Below, piece after piece: positions 27,815 to 37,853 of a DNA stretch of 64,000 nucleotides. Each line of letters begins with the position of its first letter. Positions within the stretch are counted from its first letter, which is position 1. The notes under the pieces were generated by a model. It was not told the origin of the DNA, searched no databases, and saw only the letters and a program-made list of their open reading frames with translations. The stretch spans positions 1,178,001 to 1,242,000 of the forward strand of contig NZ_JBAMHQ010000001.1 in the NCBI RefSeq assembly GCF_037081775.1, read 5' to 3'. The DNA comes from Haladaptatus sp. ZSTT2. GTDB lineage: Archaea; Halobacteriota; Halobacteria; Halobacteriales; Halococcaceae. The position numbers and the translations under genes were made by a program.

Positions 27815-28759
27815 TCAGGGGGACGTGACCCGGGTGGTCGCGTCCGGCGAATTTTCTAACTGTTCATACAGGTCGCGTGGCGGGCCAATCCACGCGCCGA
27901 GTTCCTGGGCGTATTCGATGATGCGTTTGTAGAGTTCTCCCTGGCCGGGGAAGTCGCGGGCGGCGAACTTCATCGGGTGCCAGAGAATCGTCATGACGGC
28001 GTTGTTTGCTGCGGCTTCGTCGAGAACCGCCTTGCACTCACTCCACGCGTACTCGAAGTCCACCCCGGGGTCGGGGATGGCGTTTTCCATGAACGTGAGC
28101 GGGAACACCACGAAATCGTCGTCGAACGGCCGGACGATGTCGTAGCCGTGCTGGAAGCCGTACTCGCTGCTTGATCCGAGCGAGGCGTCGTACTTGAGCC
28201 CGAGGGCGGCGTGGTACTCCCACGTCGTCGGAACGTCGAGGTTGAGGTAGTGCTGTCGACCGCCCGTAATCTCGTGGCCGAGGATGGCTTCGAGCGTTTC
28301 TTTCTCGTAGGTGAGTCGCGCGAGGTCGGTGGGCGAATCGTACGAGCCGTGTATCCCGACCTCCCAGCCGCCGTCGTCTAAGCGGTGGATGACGTCCACG
28401 ATGGCCGGGTCGGTAATCGCGTATCGCCCGGCGTACAGCTGCCAGCTTTTCGGGCGAATCCACTCGCGCGGGTGTTTGTCCCCGAACAGCCGCTTTTCGT
28501 TCAGGAAGTAGAACGCAGAGCGCACCCCGAGATCAGCTTCGAGTTCCATGATGGTCTCGAACTGCCAGTAGGGGTTGTGCCCCGGCACCAGCGTCTGCAG
28601 GTGGTACGGGTCGCGGTTTTTGAGCGCGTAGTAGAGCGATTGATACCGCTTGTACGGCCGGTCTACGTCGTGGGTGAGACAGAGCCAGAACGTTGGGTCT
28701 GTGTCCTGAGGATTGACAGGACGCTCAGGGAGCGAGAGTGAATTAGTCACGAACGTCAT
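27815..28759 (-). CDS. Polysaccharide deacetylase-like protein
   Basis: 314 residues from the ATG at 28,759. The NodB-type features are CLTHDVDRP (HDVD at 30-33, with the metal and catalytic aspartates), the second metal motif GWEVGIHGSYDSPTD, and ILWHPMKF at the end for the third conserved histidine. There is no signal peptide, so it works in the cytoplasm, perhaps on a nucleotide-linked or lipid-linked N-acetyl sugar. It is convergent with the GT4 gene and divergent from the membrane protein at 28,945. Confidence 0.82.
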   Translation of the reverse strand: MTFVTNSLSLPERPVNPQDTDPTFWLCLTHDVDRPYKRYQSLYYALKNRDPYHLQTLVPGHNPYWQFETIMELEADLGVRSAFYFLNEKRLFGDKHPREWIRPKSWQLYAGRYAITDPAIVDVIHRLDDGGWEVGIHGSYDSPTDLARLTYEKETLEAILGHEITGGRQHYLNLDVPTTWEYHAALGLKYDASLGSSSEYGFQHGYDIVRPFDDDFVVFPLTFMENAIPDPGVDFEYAWSECKAVLDEAAANNAVMTILWHPMKFAARDFPGQGELYKRIIEYAQELGAWIGPPRDLYEQLENSPDATTRVTSP

Positions 28760-28944
28760 TACACATGTATGTCCTGCGACACACACACCTATTGTTATAC
28801 GGTCAGTTCTCGCAGGCCAAGTCGAGTTCAAACGATTACGCGCTATCCGATCCGTTAGTCACAGCATTTCCGTGTTCGGACAATGCGGGTAAGAGACCCA
28901 TAACAAAACGCGAAGGGAGACAATCAAAGCCAAGACAAACAGCT

Positions 28945-30837
28945 ATGAGCTTTATCACTCGAACGCCGCGAGCACAAGGAACTATAGAGGCGTCTTCGAC
29001 TCAGACGCGCGCCAGTAAACTCGCACTGGCTGTGGGATTTGTTGCCTTCTGGGTTGCGGTCATTGCAGCCTACAACGCACCCGCAACAGCCTACGAACTC
29101 TCGATTTACGCCGCAACACCAGATCAATTTTGGGCGGGCATCGCTACGGCAGTCGTCCTCGGGCTTCTCGTCGCATGGTTCGTAGCGCCCGAAAATAGCT
29201 TACGGAGCCTCGCAATCGCGCTCGTCGTTGGTTCCATCCTCGCGGTCGCCGCACTCCCCATCATTCGTGGCTACTTCTTTCTCGGTGCTGGCGACTCGCT
29301 CACACACCTTGGATGGATGAAAGATATCGCAACTGGCGTCCTCAACCCCTTGGACTTCCTCTATCCGGGAATCCACACCTCCACTGTGTTCATCGAGCGC
29401 GTGACCGGAATGTCTCTGGAGCGGGCGACGCAGTTCCTTGTGCTCGCCTACCTCCTGGTATACGTGACGTTCGTCGGGCTCACCGTTCAGCTCATCGCGA
29501 AAACCAAGTATGCGTTGTTGTTTGGGCTGTTATCAGGACTACTCGTATTGCCCATAAACAATATCAGTGTCCACCTTATGGCCCACCCCAGCACAGAAGG
29601 AATTTTCTTCCTGCCATTGGTGCTCTACGCGACGTTCCGCTATCTCACCAAACCGGCAAAGCCATTCAGAATCTGGCGACTTCCAATAACTCCATCGGCG
29701 ATCGTGCTCGCATTGGTTCTCACTGCGATCTTACTGATTCACCCACAGGTGACAGGGAACGTCATTCTCATCTTTGGGTCGATCAGCTTCATGCAGCTTG
29801 CATTCCGTCAATTGCGCAGTGAACACCCCCTCAGTCAACACCGCGCGCTCTTTGGACACACCATCTACCTCATCACGATTTTCTTGCTGTGGGCGCCACG
29901 AAACCCTCGCACGACGAATACGATTGATACGTTAACCAACGCTATCCTCTACGGGGCGTCTTCAGGGAGTGCAATCGCCCAACGTGGCTCGACGCTCACG
30001 GAGCTCGGTGGCAGCCTCCCAGAACTGTTCTTCAAGCTGTTCTTGATCAGCCTCGTGTTCGGGATTCTCTCTGCGATGATCATGCTGTTGAGTCTCGGCA
30101 GAAAATTCGCGGGGGAGTATCCCGTTGGGGACGCAATTGTCAAGTACATTACTCTTTCGATGGTGCCACTGTTCGGGATGTTCCTGCTGTTCTCAATTCT
30201 GCAGGGATCCACCCAACGCTTCCGCTACATCGGTTTCGTCATGGTGTTGCTCACGATTCTCGGTGCAGTAATGCTTTCGTGGGGCTTCGACTGGCTCTCG
30301 CAGCGGACGACAGGTACCCGTGTATTGCGAGCAGGTGTTGTCATCGCGTTCGTGTTCATGTTACCGCTCAGCACGATGACGATATTCTCTTCGCCATTCA
30401 TCTATCAGCCCACACAGCAAGTGACCGAGGCAACATTCAACGGCTACGAGACTGCCTTCGAGTACCAAGATCCGTCGATTCCGTTTACGGGAATTCACAG
30501 CGGGCCATCGCGATACGTCCACGCAATCTACGGCTCTCCGTTCACCAACGAAGAAGAAATAGTGCCAGGAGCAAAAGCGGAAGTGCCAAACGCTGGATTC
30601 GCAGTAGGCAATCTGACGACATACTATTCGTCTGACCGGTACATCATCTACTCTGATTCGACGGAGCAACGAGAGTTAGATCTCTACGAAGGCCTTCGGT
30701 ATCCTGCGGCCGGGTTTGCTGCTCTTGAGACGACCCCGAGAATCGACCAAGTCCACTCCAATGGAGAGGTTCGCGTCTACCTACTGCACCCGAATACAGC
30801 GCCTAACGTGACTGAGAATTCGACGGTAACAACGTAA
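28945..30837 (+). CDS. Polytopic membrane protein, GT-C-like, unknown activity
   Basis: 630 residues from the ATG at 28,945. About a dozen hydrophobic segments run from residue 26 to about 480. A C-terminal soluble region of about 140 residues follows (YQPTQQVTEATFNGYETAFEYQ onward). A loop GAGDSLTHLGWMKDIATG after the fourth helix holds acidic and histidine residues, as do catalytic loops of GT-C lipid-phosphate-sugar transferases. SVHLMAHPSTEGIFFLPL is another conserved-looking loop. I do not recognise a named family. Polymerase or mannosyltransferase-like activity is an inference. It is followed by the phosphatase-superfamily gene after 106 bp on the same strand. Confidence 0.65.
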   Translation: MSFITRTPRAQGTIEASSTQTRASKLALAVGFVAFWVAVIAAYNAPATAYELSIYAATPDQFWAGIATAVVLGLLVAWFVAPENSLRSLAIALVVGSILAVAALPIIRGYFFLGAGDSLTHLGWMKDIATGVLNPLDFLYPGIHTSTVFIERVTGMSLERATQFLVLAYLLVYVTFVGLTVQLIAKTKYALLFGLLSGLLVLPINNISVHLMAHPSTEGIFFLPLVLYATFRYLTKPAKPFRIWRLPITPSAIVLALVLTAILLIHPQVTGNVILIFGSISFMQLAFRQLRSEHPLSQHRALFGHTIYLITIFLLWAPRNPRTTNTIDTLTNAILYGASSGSAIAQRGSTLTELGGSLPELFFKLFLISLVFGILSAMIMLLSLGRKFAGEYPVGDAIVKYITLSMVPLFGMFLLFSILQGSTQRFRYIGFVMVLLTILGAVMLSWGFDWLSQRTTGTRVLRAGVVIAFVFMLPLSTMTIFSSPFIYQPTQQVTEATFNGYETAFEYQDPSIPFTGIHSGPSRYVHAIYGSPFTNEEEIVPGAKAEVPNAGFAVGNLTTYYSSDRYIIYSDSTEQRELDLYEGLRYPAAGFAALETTPRIDQVHSNGEVRVYLLHPNTAPNVTENSTVTT

Positions 30838-30943
30838 CTTCTGCATAACAATATGACACAGGACGGTATAAAAACCAAGAACACGCGGACATACGGTTCC
30901 GACGTTCCACAAACAGAGTCAGAACCCAACGCAGTCACTCATC

Positions 30944-32530
30944 ATGAAAACAAATACTGAACTGAACTCAAGAGCATTCGTTCTTGGACTAGACGGGGTA
31001 CCGTGGGATTTGATAGAAGAATGGGTTGGAGAGGGAGAACTCAAGCACTTCGGAACGGTGATGCGAGAAGGGGCGGCAGGTCCACTCACGAGCACGGTAC
31101 CAGCAACGACGCCGCTCGCGTGGCCCTCGATTGCAACGGGTGTCAGACCCGATAAACACGGTATCTACGGGTTCCGCCGGCTCACAGAAAACTACACCCA
31201 TCAGGTGTACACCGGCAACGACGTGAAACAGCCCACACTCTGGGAGATGCTCTCACCGGCCATCGTCGGGAATGTGCCGATGACCTATCCGGCGCGTGAA
31301 ATCAACGGAACCATCGTCGCCGGGATGATGACGCCGCAGATTGGCGAGGGGTTCACCTATCCGCCGTCTCTGAGCGACGAAATTACGACCCGAATTCCGG
31401 ACTACCAAATCGCCCTCGATTGGAGCCAGTATCTGGACTCGAAAGACGAGTTTCTGCCAGATCTAAACGCCCTCGTCCAGAATCGAAGAGAGTTGATGCG
31501 CCTGCTCATGGCAGACGACGACTGGCGACTGTTCTTCTTCGTGTACACGGCTCCAGACCGCCTCCAACACATCATTTGGGAAGAGGACATCCTCCTCGAA
31601 CACTACCGGTACTTAGACGACATCCTCGGTGAGGTCATGGCGTACGTCGAGGCTCACGACGCGACGCTGTACATCGTCTCCGACCACGGCTTTGGGCCCA
31701 TCGAAAAGAAAGTCGCAGTCAATCGCGTACTCGCAAATGAGGGGCTGCTCACCCAGCGAAAGCAAAAAGGTGTCCGTGGAACGCTCTCTAAACTTGGAAT
31801 CACCAAAGACGGGGTGATGGGTGTGCTCTCCCGGCTTGGCATCGACGACGAGATGGTCGTAGACCACCTCCCACAGTCGGTGACGGCGCAGGTGGCAAAG
31901 CAGATTCCCGGCGCACACTTCCTGTTCGATGTCGACCACTCGAACACGACAGCGTTCGTTTACTCGTTCGGTCACGTCTATGTAAACGACACGCGGAGAT
32001 TCGAGCAGGGAATCGTCGATCCGACCGAAATTCCGGCCGTCAAGCGCCAGCTCAGGTCGGTGTTCGAAGGACTCACTGACCCTGAGACTGGCGAGCACGT
32101 CCTGCGGGTGACCGATGGTAAAGAGGAGTATCCCACGGATCCGACCGCACCAGACCTCATCGTTGAGCCACTCCCGCGGTACGATATCGCAACGGCACTC
32201 TCAGAGGAGATATTCACGCCGACACCAATGGCAGGAAACCACCTCCCAGAAGGGATCTTCCTCGCGTGGGGTTCCGACATCGCTGCCGGCAGTCGGCCAA
32301 CCGACGCAACCGTCTACGACGTTGCACCGACTGTCCTCCACGGGCTCAGCGAAGCGATTCCCGACAATACGGATGGACGAGTACTCCGTGAAATCTTCAC
32401 GCCCGAATCCATTCCCGCAACGGCCGAAATACGCGAAAAAGCGTACGCCAAAGGAGAGGTCATTGCGACCGTCGACGAGGATTTCTCCGATGTAGAGAAC
32501 CGACTCCGTGGGCTCGGCTACATCGAGTAA
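30944..32530 (+). CDS. Alkaline phosphatase superfamily (type I phosphodiesterase/nucleotide pyrophosphatase-like) protein
   Basis: 528 residues. The metal aspartate is in LGLDGVPWDLI (D17). The nucleophile region is VPATTPLAWPSIATG (T55/T56). SDHGFGP provides the second metal site and GNHLPEGIFLAWG the late histidine. No signal peptide or membrane helix is visible, so it appears cytoplasmic. Haloarchaeal members are frequent in polysaccharide loci. The substrate may be a nucleotide-sugar or a lipid pyrophosphate. It sits between a polytopic membrane protein and a beta-helix lipoprotein on the same strand, which suggests one functional module. Confidence 0.83.
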   Translation: MKTNTELNSRAFVLGLDGVPWDLIEEWVGEGELKHFGTVMREGAAGPLTSTVPATTPLAWPSIATGVRPDKHGIYGFRRLTENYTHQVYTGNDVKQPTLWEMLSPAIVGNVPMTYPAREINGTIVAGMMTPQIGEGFTYPPSLSDEITTRIPDYQIALDWSQYLDSKDEFLPDLNALVQNRRELMRLLMADDDWRLFFFVYTAPDRLQHIIWEEDILLEHYRYLDDILGEVMAYVEAHDATLYIVSDHGFGPIEKKVAVNRVLANEGLLTQRKQKGVRGTLSKLGITKDGVMGVLSRLGIDDEMVVDHLPQSVTAQVAKQIPGAHFLFDVDHSNTTAFVYSFGHVYVNDTRRFEQGIVDPTEIPAVKRQLRSVFEGLTDPETGEHVLRVTDGKEEYPTDPTAPDLIVEPLPRYDIATALSEEIFTPTPMAGNHLPEGIFLAWGSDIAAGSRPTDATVYDVAPTVLHGLSEAIPDNTDGRVLREIFTPESIPATAEIREKAYAKGEVIATVDEDFSDVENRLRGLGYIE

Positions 32531-32614
32531 TGCTGCCGAGCGCTAAATGACCGCAGTATTTCACTTTTCCGTTAATTTCGTAATAACAATACGAGCACTC
32601 GCGTTACTAACGCT

Positions 32615-33961
32615 ATGACCTCGAGGACGGGGTGTCAACCGAGCCGACGCGATGTGCTTCGGCTCGGCTCTGCAGCACTGGCAAGTGCACTCGCCGGGTG
32701 TTCCCTTTCTAACACCGATACCACGACAACCACGCCCGGAATGCCCTCGGACACGCCCCAATCACCCGAGGGGCCGACACCGTACACAAACGACCAGTTC
32801 GGGACGGTCATCAACATGGTTTCAGATGCCGGTGCAGACTCCTCTGGACACACCTCGATTCTACCGCTCCTCGAGGAGTATGCAAGCGATGATACTGTGT
32901 TGTACTTCCCGAACGGGAGATATTTGATGGATGATCTATGGGCATTCCCGGCGTTCTCGAATTTCGGTATCGTCGGTGAAGCAGCGACAATCGTTCCCCC
33001 CGAAGGGTACAACAGATACTTGTTCAATATCGGATCGATAGAGGAAGAATCGGGAACCGATTTCTTGTTCGAAAATATGCAGTTCGATTTTCGTGCGAAA
33101 GATACTGCACCGCGGCCGCTACAGGTAGCGGTCACGGATGGACTCATCGTCCGTGACGTAGTTGTTATGGGGATGTCCGGAACGGTTCGCTTTGATGTGA
33201 CCAATGAGACTGGGTCAGGCGTCATCGAACGCCTACAAGTTCCCGATGGTGGAAAAGAACCCTACCCAACGGGACTTCTTATTAGTCCAGATAACCGTGG
33301 CGAGCTGACGATTACCGACTGCCATATCGCCGGTTTTCCGGGAAACGGTCTCTACGCCTCCGGGTCGGTTGGGCCGATAAACGTGATTGGTGGGTTCTAT
33401 CTCAACAATGGTATCGCCAACGTCCGCGTTAGTAGCCCCGCCGTGGTTCGTGGTGTCCATGTTCGCTGTGATCGCTCCCCTGAAGGCTTTCAGAACATGC
33501 GGGGGATTCGACTCCGTAATGGCGATTCGGTGCTGATCGAAGACTGCACCATCGAGATGATTGACGTCACCTACAGCGAAGGTGCCATCGTCATCGAACC
33601 ACGAATGAAATCAGCGATCATACGGAATACGGACATCCTCACGACAGCGGATAACGTCCTCGGAATCAACGCAAAAACACTCAAATCACCTGATGAAACA
33701 GCGCATATCCAATGCGAGAACGTCAAAATTTTTGGGACTGCACAAAACGATGCAGCGATTCGGATTGTCGACCGCGATAATTGCGTCTTCGAGAACCTCA
33801 GTATCGTCCAATCCGGTGCCAATAGAGATGGCGTCCATTTACTTCGTTCGGACAATGCGGTGATTCGCAATGCGACGATTTCGGTAACGCGAACACCAAT
33901 TCTCGTCGAGGAATCAACCGGACTCAGCGTCAAAAACGTGACCACTAGCCCCCCGAAGTGA
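32615..33961 (+). CDS. Tat lipoprotein with right-handed beta-helix
   Basis: 448 residues. The twin arginines are in SRRDVLRLGSAAL (RR at 11-12), and the lipobox ALAGC puts the lipidated cysteine at 29. A Thr/Pro linker (about 33-58) leads to a beta-helix domain (about 60-445) with repeating turns such as ITDCHIAGFPGNGLYASG, VLIEDCTIEMIDVTY and AIIRNTDILTTADNV. The fold is that of polysaccharide lyases/hydrolases and some glycan epimerases. Candidate catalytic residues cannot be picked by eye. It ends the 28.9-34 kb plus-strand module and is convergent with the flippase. Confidence 0.82.
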   Translation: MTSRTGCQPSRRDVLRLGSAALASALAGCSLSNTDTTTTTPGMPSDTPQSPEGPTPYTNDQFGTVINMVSDAGADSSGHTSILPLLEEYASDDTVLYFPNGRYLMDDLWAFPAFSNFGIVGEAATIVPPEGYNRYLFNIGSIEEESGTDFLFENMQFDFRAKDTAPRPLQVAVTDGLIVRDVVVMGMSGTVRFDVTNETGSGVIERLQVPDGGKEPYPTGLLISPDNRGELTITDCHIAGFPGNGLYASGSVGPINVIGGFYLNNGIANVRVSSPAVVRGVHVRCDRSPEGFQNMRGIRLRNGDSVLIEDCTIEMIDVTYSEGAIVIEPRMKSAIIRNTDILTTADNVLGINAKTLKSPDETAHIQCENVKIFGTAQNDAAIRIVDRDNCVFENLSIVQSGANRDGVHLLRSDNAVIRNATISVTRTPILVEESTGLSVKNVTTSPPK

Positions 33962-34018
33962 GAAGTGGATGGGAGTTCTTCGAGGCGGTCAGCGTTCCAT
34001 TCTTGCGAAAATGCGACG

Positions 34019-35548
34019 CTACTCTTCTACGGGCGTTGGCAGGTAGTTTCTGAGGAACGTGAGTTCCCTGCCAATCGACTTCTCGACGAAGTCTAAGAAC
34101 ACGGCGTCCTCAGGCTGGAGGCAGCCAGCGAGCGTGATGACGACGAGTTCTGCGAGGCCGATGGCGACGACGAATACGACGAACGTGAGCGGCGTGAGCG
34201 TCATCACCGTCGAGAGCAGGTACGCAATCGGCCCGAGGACGAGGGGCACCACGAGGTAGGTGGTGACGGTGATACGCGAAAACGGCGTGATGCCGAACTT
34301 CAGCTTCAACACGAAGTAGACGACGGTGTTGCGGGCGACGTAGGCTGCCGTGGTAGCGACCGCCGCGCCCACGAAGCCGTAGCGCGGGATCAGGTAGACG
34401 TTCAACAGCAAGTTGAGCGTGAGTGTGATGACGTCCGCGAACAGCATGTGGGTCGTGTAGCCGAGTGCGGCGAGCGTCGTACGGTTGTGGCCCATCGCGG
34501 CGTCCGTGAGGAAGCCAAGCGAGAGGATGGTGAGCGCGAGACCCGCGGGGGCGTATTCGGGCGAGAAGAACATCGTGAGCAGTTCACTCGAAAAGATGAA
34601 CACGGCGGCGAACGCCGGGAATGAGGCGATAAAGCCCCACTTGGTCGTCACCCGGTAGATCGAGGAGATGTCCTCATAGTTGCCCTCAGAGTCGAGCCGC
34701 GAGACGATTGGCAAGTAGAGGTAGCCAAACGCGGAAACGAACAGCATCAGGCTGCTCGCAAGCGGGTAGGCGGCGTTGTAGAGGCCGACCTCCGCAGACG
34801 AGCGGAAGAAACCGACCATGAGCGTGTCCATCTGCGTGAGCAAGATGGTCAGGAACATCGCAAGCGTGAGCGGAATCGAGTAGGCGACGATTTCCCGGGT
34901 GTGGGTCTTCACTGGGCCGTACAACGGGACGAGCCGGTTCGAGAAGTAGTGCACCACGAACAGTCCGAGCACGGAGGCGATGGCGTAGGCGTAGCCAACC
35001 GCGATGATGGAAAAGCCCATCGTGAGAATTCCGATGAGCAACAGTAGGCGGACGCCCGGACGGATAAGGTCTTCTGAGTAGAATTTGTACTTCGTGTTCT
35101 CCATGCCCCGGAGGAAGCCAACGCCGATGTTGACGCCGACGTTCACGGGGATGAGGAGGATGAAGATGGTGAGCAGGTCAGTCGAGACGGCATCGTCGAA
35201 CAGGTACGTCGTGAGCAGGTCCATGTTCAGGTAGAGCGCGACTGCCATGAGCAGGCTCGTGATCATCGAGGCAGCGAAGCCAACGAGCCACACGCCGCGG
35301 ATTTCCGCGGGGTCGTCGTAGCGCGAGACGAATCTGGGCATGCCGTGATTGAGACCGATGAGCGCGATGGTGAGGCCAACGGACATGATTGCGAGGCCAA
35401 TGGTCACCTCGCCGTAGACCGCGGGCGTGAACGTGCGAGCGATGACGATGCGCTCTGCGAATCGGGATACCGATGAGAGCCCGACGCCGAGGAAGATGAG
35501 CGCCGAACTCGCAAGGAGCGCTAAGAGGTTATCATTCTTTGCAGACAT
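34019..35548 (-). CDS. Polysaccharide/oligosaccharide flippase (Wzx-type, MOP superfamily)
   Basis: 509 residues with 13-14 hydrophobic helices. The opening LSSVSRFAERIVIARTFTPAVYGEVTIGLAI is the typical first helix pair of the polysaccharide biosynthesis MOP family, and a late YLIPRYGFVGAAVATTAAY matches the family C-terminal half. It should move lipid-linked glycan across the cytoplasmic membrane. It is the last gene of the minus-strand run from 40.5 to 34.0 kb, so it probably exports the product decorated by those enzymes. A second flippase occurs at 56.8-58.3 kb. Confidence 0.88.
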   Translation of the reverse strand: MSAKNDNLLALLASSALIFLGVGLSSVSRFAERIVIARTFTPAVYGEVTIGLAIMSVGLTIALIGLNHGMPRFVSRYDDPAEIRGVWLVGFAASMITSLLMAVALYLNMDLLTTYLFDDAVSTDLLTIFILLIPVNVGVNIGVGFLRGMENTKYKFYSEDLIRPGVRLLLLIGILTMGFSIIAVGYAYAIASVLGLFVVHYFSNRLVPLYGPVKTHTREIVAYSIPLTLAMFLTILLTQMDTLMVGFFRSSAEVGLYNAAYPLASSLMLFVSAFGYLYLPIVSRLDSEGNYEDISSIYRVTTKWGFIASFPAFAAVFIFSSELLTMFFSPEYAPAGLALTILSLGFLTDAAMGHNRTTLAALGYTTHMLFADVITLTLNLLLNVYLIPRYGFVGAAVATTAAYVARNTVVYFVLKLKFGITPFSRITVTTYLVVPLVLGPIAYLLSTVMTLTPLTFVVFVVAIGLAELVVITLAGCLQPEDAVFLDFVEKSIGRELTFLRNYLPTPVEE

Positions 35549-35740
35549 ATTTTGACAGGTGACACCGTCCCCGTGCCAGTGAACCGGTGGGCAGGTGGGT
35601 AGCGTGTGGGCACTGTATGGCTAGATACACTCCGAATCCACATTTCGTTATTCGTCGGCTACCAGCCACCGTCGCGATTGTTGCGGGCGTTACCAGCCGC
35701 CAAACGGGCGAATTGACGATGAAGAAGAAAACAGCTGCAC

Positions 35741-36886
35741 TTAGCCGAACAGCCGTTCGCAATACGACATGTTCCATCCTAACGGGTTCACGAGCGCCGC
35801 CTCGATACCCGGCTGTGAGTGGTCGAGTCCGCCGAGCGGGCAGACGAGGAATGACGTCGGTTCGATGAACTTAGAGAGCGGGTAGGAGTTCCAGCGGGCG
35901 AAGCCGTGGGCCGCGAGGATTCGGTGGGGGATGACGTTGCCAGTCGCGCTGATGTGGTCAACGAAGTCAAACTCCGAGGTGATGCGCGAGAGGAGACACG
36001 AGAACGCCGCGCCGAGTTCGAAGCCGCCTGCGAGCGGTAAAATCTCCGTCAGGTTGGCCGTCATTGGCCCCTCACTGGTCTGTTCGAAGCCCACGACGAT
36101 CGCTGCCTCTCGCACGCCGTTGCGGCTGGCAGAGTACATAACGAACTCCGTGTCGGGTTCGGCAAACCGCCAGTTGTAGAACTCCGCGTCCCGGCGGACG
36201 TGTGGCTGGTCTGTGTGTACCCTCTCGTGAATTTCGAGCAGGATGTCTGTCCGAACCGAGTCGTGGCGCGTGACGACGATGTCGTTGTCCGTGAGCTTGA
36301 GCATGTCTTGCACGCGGAGTTTGAGCGTGCCAACCGGGTTTGCGACCTTCGCGCCGAACTGGAGGGCTGGTGGGTGTTCGTCGGTGGTGAACGCCGTAAA
36401 GTTGTGAATCCGTTCGTACTTGTCGAACTGGCCGAGGTCGTGGTGTGTCCAGCGCTCGTCGTTCATCTTCATCATCCCTCGGCGTGAGGGCTCGTTTGCG
36501 TAGGTGAACGTCGCGGCGTAGTCGTCCCAGCACTCGTCTCGCATCCACTCGTACATCTTCGTCATCAGCCCCTGGCGGCGGTGGTCTGGGTGTACCATCA
36601 GGTCGATGAGCTGGAGGGCCATGACTGTCTCATTGCCTACCTGAATCGGGAGGGGCAACACCGGCCGGAAACCCCCAATCTCGCCGTCTTTCTCCGCGAC
36701 GATGATGGGGACGAAATCCGCGTAGGGAAGCTGTTCGTACTTCCACGCGAACCACTCGGGCGTACAGCCGCTGAACGCGAGATTGTACAGGTTGAGAAAC
36801 GCCTCTCGGTCGCGCTCATCGTACCATCTAATTGAATATTCGTCACTGGTGTAGTCGAGACTCGATGCCGTACGTGGGACGGACAT
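35741..36886 (-). CDS. GNAT family acyltransferase, paralogue 1
   Basis: 381 residues. The N-terminal half has the GNAT core. WYDERDREAFLNLYNLAF is the first helix, VPIIVAEKDGEIGGF follows, and LIDLMVHPDHRRQGLMTKMYEWM is the acetyl-CoA binding motif A (R/Q-x-x-G-x/A). A C-terminal domain with AEFYNWRFAEP and a terminal NMSYCERLFG is shared with the gene at 39,364-40,506. The two are clear paralogues of nearly equal length. It probably acylates an amino sugar of the glycan made by this cluster. Whether the acyl donor is acetyl-CoA cannot be seen. Confidence 0.83.
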   Translation of the reverse strand: MSVPRTASSLDYTSDEYSIRWYDERDREAFLNLYNLAFSGCTPEWFAWKYEQLPYADFVPIIVAEKDGEIGGFRPVLPLPIQVGNETVMALQLIDLMVHPDHRRQGLMTKMYEWMRDECWDDYAATFTYANEPSRRGMMKMNDERWTHHDLGQFDKYERIHNFTAFTTDEHPPALQFGAKVANPVGTLKLRVQDMLKLTDNDIVVTRHDSVRTDILLEIHERVHTDQPHVRRDAEFYNWRFAEPDTEFVMYSASRNGVREAAIVVGFEQTSEGPMTANLTEILPLAGGFELGAAFSCLLSRITSEFDFVDHISATGNVIPHRILAAHGFARWNSYPLSKFIEPTSFLVCPLGGLDHSQPGIEAALVNPLGWNMSYCERLFG

Positions 36887-37049
36887 ATGGAGAGAGGTTC
36901 TGCTGGAACCTGAATAAGAATGAATCTCCTAACGATTGATGGGTCTGAGAGGTAAGTAGAGGTTAATCGCCCGCAGCAACCCGTGTGGCGAAAATCGGGC
37001 AACGAAGCGACACGACGGGCGGCGTGTCGCTCGTGTTATCAAGAGCAGT

Positions 37050-37853
37050 TCACGAACTGCGAGCCGCCCGCACGTAGTAGACGCCCTCTCGACTCCCGGC
37101 TGGCGTACCCAGGTTCGTGAGGGTGAATCCGGCGTCCGTGAGGAACTGTTCGACTTCCTCAACGGTCGTTCCGTACCGCTGCGGGCACTTTTCGGTGTGG
37201 AGTTCAGCGTAGATGAGCGAGACGTCTGCGAGCGCATCACCCATCCCTTCTAACACCTTCATCTCCGCGCCTTGGACGTCGATTTTCAACACGGTAGGCG
37301 CGGGAACCCCCTCCGTGATGGCCGTCTCGCCGCGCCGACACTCGACGGGCAGCCAGCCATCGGGAGCGAGATAGTGGTGGCCCGCCCCCGCCTCTGCGCC
37401 CTTCGCCCGGTCGTCTGCAGACGCCATCCGGCCGGGGCCATCGTCGTCTGTGAGCGCAACCGACGAGGTCTGCCACCGTTCGGATGGGGCGTTTGCTTCG
37501 AGGTTGGCGTGCAGGCGGGCTTCGTTCACTGGCTCCGGTTCGAAGCCAACGACGATCCCAGTGGTGAGTTTGTTCGCGATGAAGCAGGCGTAGATGCCGA
37601 CGTTTGCGCCGATATCCCAGACGACCTCGTCGCCGTCTAAGTCCGCAAGGAGCGCAGCGAGGATGTCTTCTTCACCGAACAGCGTCGTCACCCGCTGGTA
37701 TTCGAGCAGCGACGTGGTCGCAAACTCAGCCGTGACGTCGCCAACCTGACCGCGATGTCGCCACCCTTTCGGGGCAGCGCGCACCAGCAGGTAGCTTTTC
37801 CGGGCGAGCGGGGCGAGCCCCGCAGCCTCGACGAACTGCCAAACGCGGCTCAT
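37050..37853 (-). CDS. FkbM family methyltransferase
   Basis: 267 residues. SAM motif I is VVWDIGANVGIYACFIANK and the acidic loop is GFEPEPVNEARL. The FkbM-type late motif is VLKIDVQGAEMKVLEGM. FkbM enzymes O-methylate sugars or polyketides. Here the target is presumably a glycan residue, comparable in role to the hexuronate methylation in Haloferax, though by another family. Its ATG overlaps the TGA of the ATP-grasp gene by 4 bp. Confidence 0.88.
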   Translation of the reverse strand: MSRVWQFVEAAGLAPLARKSYLLVRAAPKGWRHRGQVGDVTAEFATTSLLEYQRVTTLFGEEDILAALLADLDGDEVVWDIGANVGIYACFIANKLTTGIVVGFEPEPVNEARLHANLEANAPSERWQTSSVALTDDDGPGRMASADDRAKGAEAGAGHHYLAPDGWLPVECRRGETAITEGVPAPTVLKIDVQGAEMKVLEGMGDALADVSLIYAELHTEKCPQRYGTTVEEVEQFLTDAGFTLTNLGTPAGSREGVYYVRAARSS

